Shown here piece by piece: positions 30,471-33,157 of a stretch of 33,157 nucleotides of DNA (positions are counted from its first letter, which is position 1; each line of letters opens with the position of its first letter). The stretch is from Levilactobacillus parabrevis ATCC 53295. Its GTDB lineage: Bacteria; Bacillota; Bacilli; Lactobacillales; Lactobacillaceae. The notes below the pieces were generated by a model. It saw only the letters and a list, made by a program, of their open reading frames with translations, was not told where the DNA came from and did no database searches. Both the position numbers and the translations under genes were made by a program. Where the stretch lies: assembly GCF_001434055.1 (NCBI RefSeq), contig NZ_AZCZ01000003.1, positions 72,474-105,630 on the forward strand, written 5' to 3'.

Positions 30471-30821
30471 TTGGCAAGTGTTGACGATATAAAAGGAATA
30501 ATCAAAGACATTCATGCTCGGCGTAATCGGTGGGTTCTTAGTAAGAGAGCCAAAAACTTTCAGACTTTGACAGAGCTGGCAATTTCTGCTGAAATGGCTT
30601 TTGATATTATCGATCGTGAGTTGAATTGGCAGGATTATATTTCGGGGCCTTCCCCGGATAATCATGCCGATCCAGTTCCTGGAGATATTTGGGTATTTGG
30701 CTTAACAATTGAAGGAGAGCCTTGCTATCTAAAAATTCAGGACAGACCAAGCGGTAGGGTCATGTGGATCTCGTTGCACATTGCTGCTTATCCAATGGAT
30801 TTTCCGTATAAGCAAGATTAG
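30471..30821 (+). CDS. MqsR-family toxin of a toxin-antitoxin-chaperone module
   Basis: A 116-residue protein, TTG start (weak GTGTGAG site), first gene of a four-gene AT-rich operon. It shares the Firmicute MqsR layout with the toxin encoded at 24106: N-terminal DDIKGIIKDIHARRNRWVLSKRA, central YISGPSPDNHADPVPGDIWVF, then CYLKIQDRPSGRVMWISLHIAA where the final strand normally ends in SFH. Expected role: ribosome-independent mRNA interferase held in check by the next gene product. Family assignment is from memory of the pattern, not a search. Confidence 0.72.
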   Translation: MASVDDIKGIIKDIHARRNRWVLSKRAKNFQTLTELAISAEMAFDIIDRELNWQDYISGPSPDNHADPVPGDIWVFGLTIEGEPCYLKIQDRPSGRVMWISLHIAAYPMDFPYKQD

Positions 30822-30836
30822 AAGGTGGAGATGAAA

Positions 30837-31388
30837 ATGAGTATAAAGACTTTTTATAATCCTGAAACAGAGACGACGGATCAATATACAGAAATATGGA
30901 AATTAGAGTTAGTTAAAGTGAGAGAGGAAGAGAATTTGCTAGTCAGAAATCATTACTGGCAGGATAGTGATAATGAATTGTGGGTGGATTTTGATTCCCC
31001 GATGGAGAATGTATATCGCGCTTTTAAGGCATACAGAGTTGTAAAGGGGTACATGTGTCCAGATGAAATACGAAAATTAAGAGAAAATCTCCATATGTCT
31101 GTTAGAAAATTTGCAGATACGCTTGGAATTGCATCGTCTTCGCTTACGCAGATTGAGAATAATCAGAGAGTACAGGCTAAATATCAGGAAAACTTATTTG
31201 AGGCGGCTAGAGATAATTACGAAAAAAACGGACGTCTGCCGGATGGATGGTCATCCAATGTTGAAGATGAGCTAGCAGATGTTTCGTATGAAACTGATAA
31301 TCGGAATTTTGTATACGAGTCGTTTGAATCACATCGCATAGAAGTAAAATCATTCAATAAAAATAACAAGTTAGGAGATGTTGCATAG
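30837..31388 (+). CDS. HTH antitoxin (MqsA-like) with long C-terminal tail, probable chaperone-dependent antitoxin
   Basis: A 183-residue protein starting at the ATG 6 nt after AAGGTGGAG. Residues about 74-125 are an Xre-type helix-turn-helix (CPDEIRKLRENLHMSVRKFADTLGIASSSLTQIENN). The N-terminal part parallels the antitoxin at 24475 but again lacks zinc cysteines. The tail (126-183) is longer by about 27 residues and polar with aromatic residues (NFVYESFESHRIEVKSF). In known TAC systems such a tail is the chaperone addiction (ChAD) segment that makes the antitoxin unstable unless a SecB-like chaperone binds it. The stop overlaps the SecB-like start. Confidence 0.78.
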   Translation: MSIKTFYNPETETTDQYTEIWKLELVKVREEENLLVRNHYWQDSDNELWVDFDSPMENVYRAFKAYRVVKGYMCPDEIRKLRENLHMSVRKFADTLGIASSSLTQIENNQRVQAKYQENLFEAARDNYEKNGRLPDGWSSNVEDELADVSYETDNRNFVYESFESHRIEVKSFNKNNKLGDVA

Positions 31389-31798
31389 TGGCTGTTTTGG
31401 AGTTTGCCAATTATAGGGTCAAAAATATGAGCTATCAGAGAAATGAAAAGTATAAGATAAATGATGAGAAGATAATAATGAATCCCCAAGTATCTAGGAA
31501 AATTAATGTAGATAAAAATAGAATCTATGTGACATTAAGTGTGGTAGTTGGATCAATTGAAGATGAAAAATTACCATTTCAAGTTACTTGTTCAGTAATT
31601 GGTACTTTTGACTATCGACCAAAGGAGGATGAATCAGAGATAGATCTAGATCAATTAGTTAGAGTTAATGCAGTGGCTATATTGTATCCTTATGTTCGTT
31701 CAATTATTACGATGCTCACAGCTACGTCAAATGAATATCCAAGCTATATCATGCCTACGATAAATGTTAGTAAAGTATTAGCGAGTCAAGAGGAGTAG
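31388..31798 (+). CDS. SecB-like chaperone of the TAC module
   Basis: A 136-residue protein with the SecB fold pattern: an N-terminal strand region (RIYVTLSVVVGSIE), FQVTCSVIGTFDYRP, and the hallmark C-terminal half LYPYVRSIITMLTATSNEYP, then IMPTINVSKV, aligned with the LFPYAR...P.NF segment of SecB. GTG start overlaps the antitoxin TAG stop by one base, with AGGAGAT upstream. Firmicutes generally lack housekeeping SecB, and linkage to a toxin-antitoxin pair makes a dedicated antitoxin chaperone (as in mycobacterial HigBA-SecB TAC) the best reading. Confidence 0.78.
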   Translation: MAVLEFANYRVKNMSYQRNEKYKINDEKIIMNPQVSRKINVDKNRIYVTLSVVVGSIEDEKLPFQVTCSVIGTFDYRPKEDESEIDLDQLVRVNAVAILYPYVRSIITMLTATSNEYPSYIMPTINVSKVLASQEE

Positions 31799-31803
31799 TA
31801 AAT

Positions 31804-32562
31804 ATGAATGTGATAACAAATTTATTTCATCATCAGAAAATAATATCTTCTCAAAAGAAAATAACATCTTCTCAAGATCAATCTGAGATAAGCAAGACGC
31901 TAAAGTATTTAAATAATCCAGGTTATTTGCAGGTGACAGAGGATAAAAAAGCAATGGCACTCATGTATATTCAGAAGAGTATTTGTAATGCGATTCTATA
32001 CGATAGTTGTGTGTACAAGACATTGAATAGGCCGAATTCAGCAGATGACTTTAGAACCTGGTATCTGCCCTTGAGAAGAAATGAAACTGATCGTTATATT
32101 TATAGAAGGTTGAAGAACAGATTATATTTGGATGCTGTGAAAACACCGTTTGTCGTATATCCTTGGAACAATGAACGAATTGTCAGTAATCTATTAACTA
32201 TTGGTGATGATGTGGAAAACAGGCTTAATGAAAAAGATAGTAACATTGAGAATAGCTATATCTATCCTCTAGGAGTGGCTGTTTGTTTAAACGGGAACCA
32301 TAGTCAATTTGCGGCGCTTTTGAAAAACGAAATGACTACAATTAAAATTGATTCTGTATATGACATTTCGCTAGCCATGGAAGATATGAAGGTTCTAGAA
32401 AATGGTGTAATTAAAAGTACGGAATACTTCGATTTTGAGAAAGAAAGTCATGAAAAAATTAAAGATCTATTTCGTGTCGGTTTATCACTAAGAGAGTATC
32501 CAGATATGTTTCCCGAGGCTATCAGGAAATTTATTGCTGAGATGGGAACAGACATTAAGTAA
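31804..32562 (+). CDS. Unknown protein in the TAC operon (possibly DUF6710)
   Basis: A 252-residue, AT-rich-coded, soluble protein starting 5 bp after the SecB-like gene, so almost certainly cotranscribed. I recall a DUF6710-like pattern for FVVYPWNNERIVSNLLTIGD, VCLNGNHSQFAA and YFDFEKES but am not sure. The N-terminus is polar and Ser/Lys/Gln-rich (HHQKIISSQKKITSSQ); a hydrophobic segment IYPLGVAVCL sits mid-protein. The conserved NGNHS and WNNER segments could be active-site residues. Whether it is part of the addiction module, a phage sensor, or a passenger cannot be told here. Confidence 0.7.
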   Translation: MNVITNLFHHQKIISSQKKITSSQDQSEISKTLKYLNNPGYLQVTEDKKAMALMYIQKSICNAILYDSCVYKTLNRPNSADDFRTWYLPLRRNETDRYIYRRLKNRLYLDAVKTPFVVYPWNNERIVSNLLTIGDDVENRLNEKDSNIENSYIYPLGVAVCLNGNHSQFAALLKNEMTTIKIDSVYDISLAMEDMKVLENGVIKSTEYFDFEKESHEKIKDLFRVGLSLREYPDMFPEAIRKFIAEMGTDIK

Positions 32563-32612
32563 TTTGGGGTGGTATTTGCTGAGGATATAGTTCAAAACTG
32601 AGTTTGATCAAA

Positions 32613-32655
32613 AAGTAGCCGTAACCAACTCGTATCGAGCTAGTTACGGCTACTT
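32613..32655. terminator. Bidirectional terminator after the TAC operon
   Basis: AAGTAGCCGTAAC pairs perfectly with GTTACGGCTACTT; the minus strand continues with TTTGATC, so it also serves the convergent gene at 32676. Confidence 0.75.
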
Positions 32656-32675
32656 GCTAATTATCGGGAAGATGT

Positions 32676-32855
32676 TCAGTGGCTCAAATCGTGCCAGAGT
32701 TCATCGAGCGTGTCGTATTGCTTAAGTTTGCCAGATCTAATCAGTTCACGTATTGCTTCAGGCGTGGCGTCGTCTTTTGAATGATCAGGTGTACTGCTAG
32801 GCATACTGGATGGACCAGATGGTAGCTCAGATTTCGGATTATCAGATTGGGCCAT
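32676..32855 (-). CDS. Small antitoxin-like protein (59 aa), orphan
   Basis: A 59-residue protein; the ATG 5 nt after AAGGAGGT is the start. The N-terminal half is Ser/Pro-rich and disordered (KSELPSGPSSMPSSTPDH). The C-terminal half PEAIRELIRSGKLKQYDTLDELWHDLSH resembles the toxin-binding tails of RelB/DinJ or Phd-like antitoxins. No toxin gene is next to it. Function is unproven; it could be an orphan antitoxin or a small unrelated protein. Confidence 0.6.
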   Translation of the reverse strand: MAQSDNPKSELPSGPSSMPSSTPDHSKDDATPEAIRELIRSGKLKQYDTLDELWHDLSH

Positions 32856-32956
32856 GGTAGACCTCCTTAGGTTAGCGTCAGTATAGCGTGGATTAGTCAG
32901 CAATCAGTGACAGGAGACTCAACATGAGCTGATGTGGTACTACGGTGGGACCCATA

Positions 32957-33004
32957 CAAAAAACAGTTGGCACCAGAGACGCAATGCCTCGGTACCAGCT
33001 GTTT
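32957..33004 (-). terminator. Rho-independent terminator (minus strand)
   Basis: On the minus strand AACAG(C)TGGTACC and GGTGCCAACTGTT form an imperfect long stem followed by TTTTG, just after the surface-protein fragment. Confidence 0.7.
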
Positions 33005-33028
33005 CGTAAGACGATGACGCAACAAAGG

Positions 33029-33157
33029 CTATTTCGCAATCACCAGTGTCTTATTCCCAGTGATGTAAGTCCCATTAGACAGAACCAAACGGGTAGTCAG
33101 ATTATGTTTCTGAATCTTCTTGATTGTCAGCGTGGATTGAAGTCAATATTTGAGACA
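33029..33157 (-). pseudogene. C-terminal end of a DUF5776-like surface protein, probably frameshifted; runs off the window
   Basis: The minus-strand frame ending at 33029 encodes STLTIKKIQKHNLTTRLVLS, then NGTYITGNKTLVIAK, the typical end of DUF5776 domains in lactobacillar surface proteins. Reading back, the frame meets TGA at 33143-33145, while a neighbouring frame continues the protein-like VSNIDFNP to the window edge. One missing base near 33137 would join the two. Only about 130 bp are visible, so a sequencing error or a real pseudogene are both possible. Confidence 0.45.

Noticed and set aside
1-33157. CRISPR array, prophage or integrative element
   Set aside because: No regularly spaced short repeats, no cas genes, no phage structural genes, and the only integrase-like protein is degenerate.

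Overview
The window comes from a low-to-mid GC Firmicute, almost certainly a lactobacillus (Lactobacillaceae; a Levilactobacillus-like species is my inference). The signs are strong AGGAGG-type ribosome sites, extended -10 promoters, a Firmicute-type LexA box (CGAACAAATGTTCG), a TPP riboswitch controlling thiM-thiD-thiE, a sigma factor next to DUF1659/DUF2922 proteins, and a DUF5776-like surface-protein tail.

Layout. 1-10087 is mostly chromosomal housekeeping: a secreted polysaccharide deacetylase, a degenerate Xer-like recombinase, adenosine deaminase, an OatA-like cell-wall O-acetyltransferase, a HigBA-type toxin-antitoxin pair, a DUF368 (PopT-type) membrane protein, a small membrane protein and the rRNA methyltransferase RlmD. 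10839-15994 holds a FetAB-like ABC transporter with a short-chain dehydrogenase, then the riboswitch-controlled thiamine salvage operon. 16577-18631 is an SOS cassette (LexA box, UmuC-type polymerase, small partner, YolD-like protein). From about 18.7 kb the window becomes accessory: a gene remnant, a RelA/SpoT-domain protein with two paralogous small partners, a secreted protein, a sigma factor with two tiny downstream proteins, an MqsR/MqsA-like toxin-antitoxin pair, an AbiL/RloAB defence pair, a LysR regulator divergent from an aminotransferase, and finally an MqsR-like toxin, HTH antitoxin, SecB-like chaperone and one unknown gene. Several of these accessory modules (19.8-21.1, 24.0-25.0, 30.4-32.6 kb) are visibly more AT-rich than their neighbours.

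Two things stand out. First, the last operon looks like a toxin-antitoxin-chaperone (TAC) system with a SecB homologue in a Gram-positive, a group that normally lacks SecB. A chaperone-less relative of the same toxin-antitoxin family lies 6 kb away, and the TAC antitoxin has the longer C-terminal tail. Second, a family of intergenic elements about 180-188 bp long occurs six times, plus two copies of a diverged subfamily. All share one architecture: a long outer stem enclosing three hairpins, with stems that change sequence by compensating substitutions while loops and a T-T mismatch stay fixed. This is the signature of a conserved RNA or single-stranded DNA structure. The six main copies come as three back-to-back pairs, one pair in each of three divergent intergenic regions. 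A diverged copy sits between the TPP riboswitch terminator and thiM.

All identifications are from reading the sequence and from memory of protein families; no database search was run.
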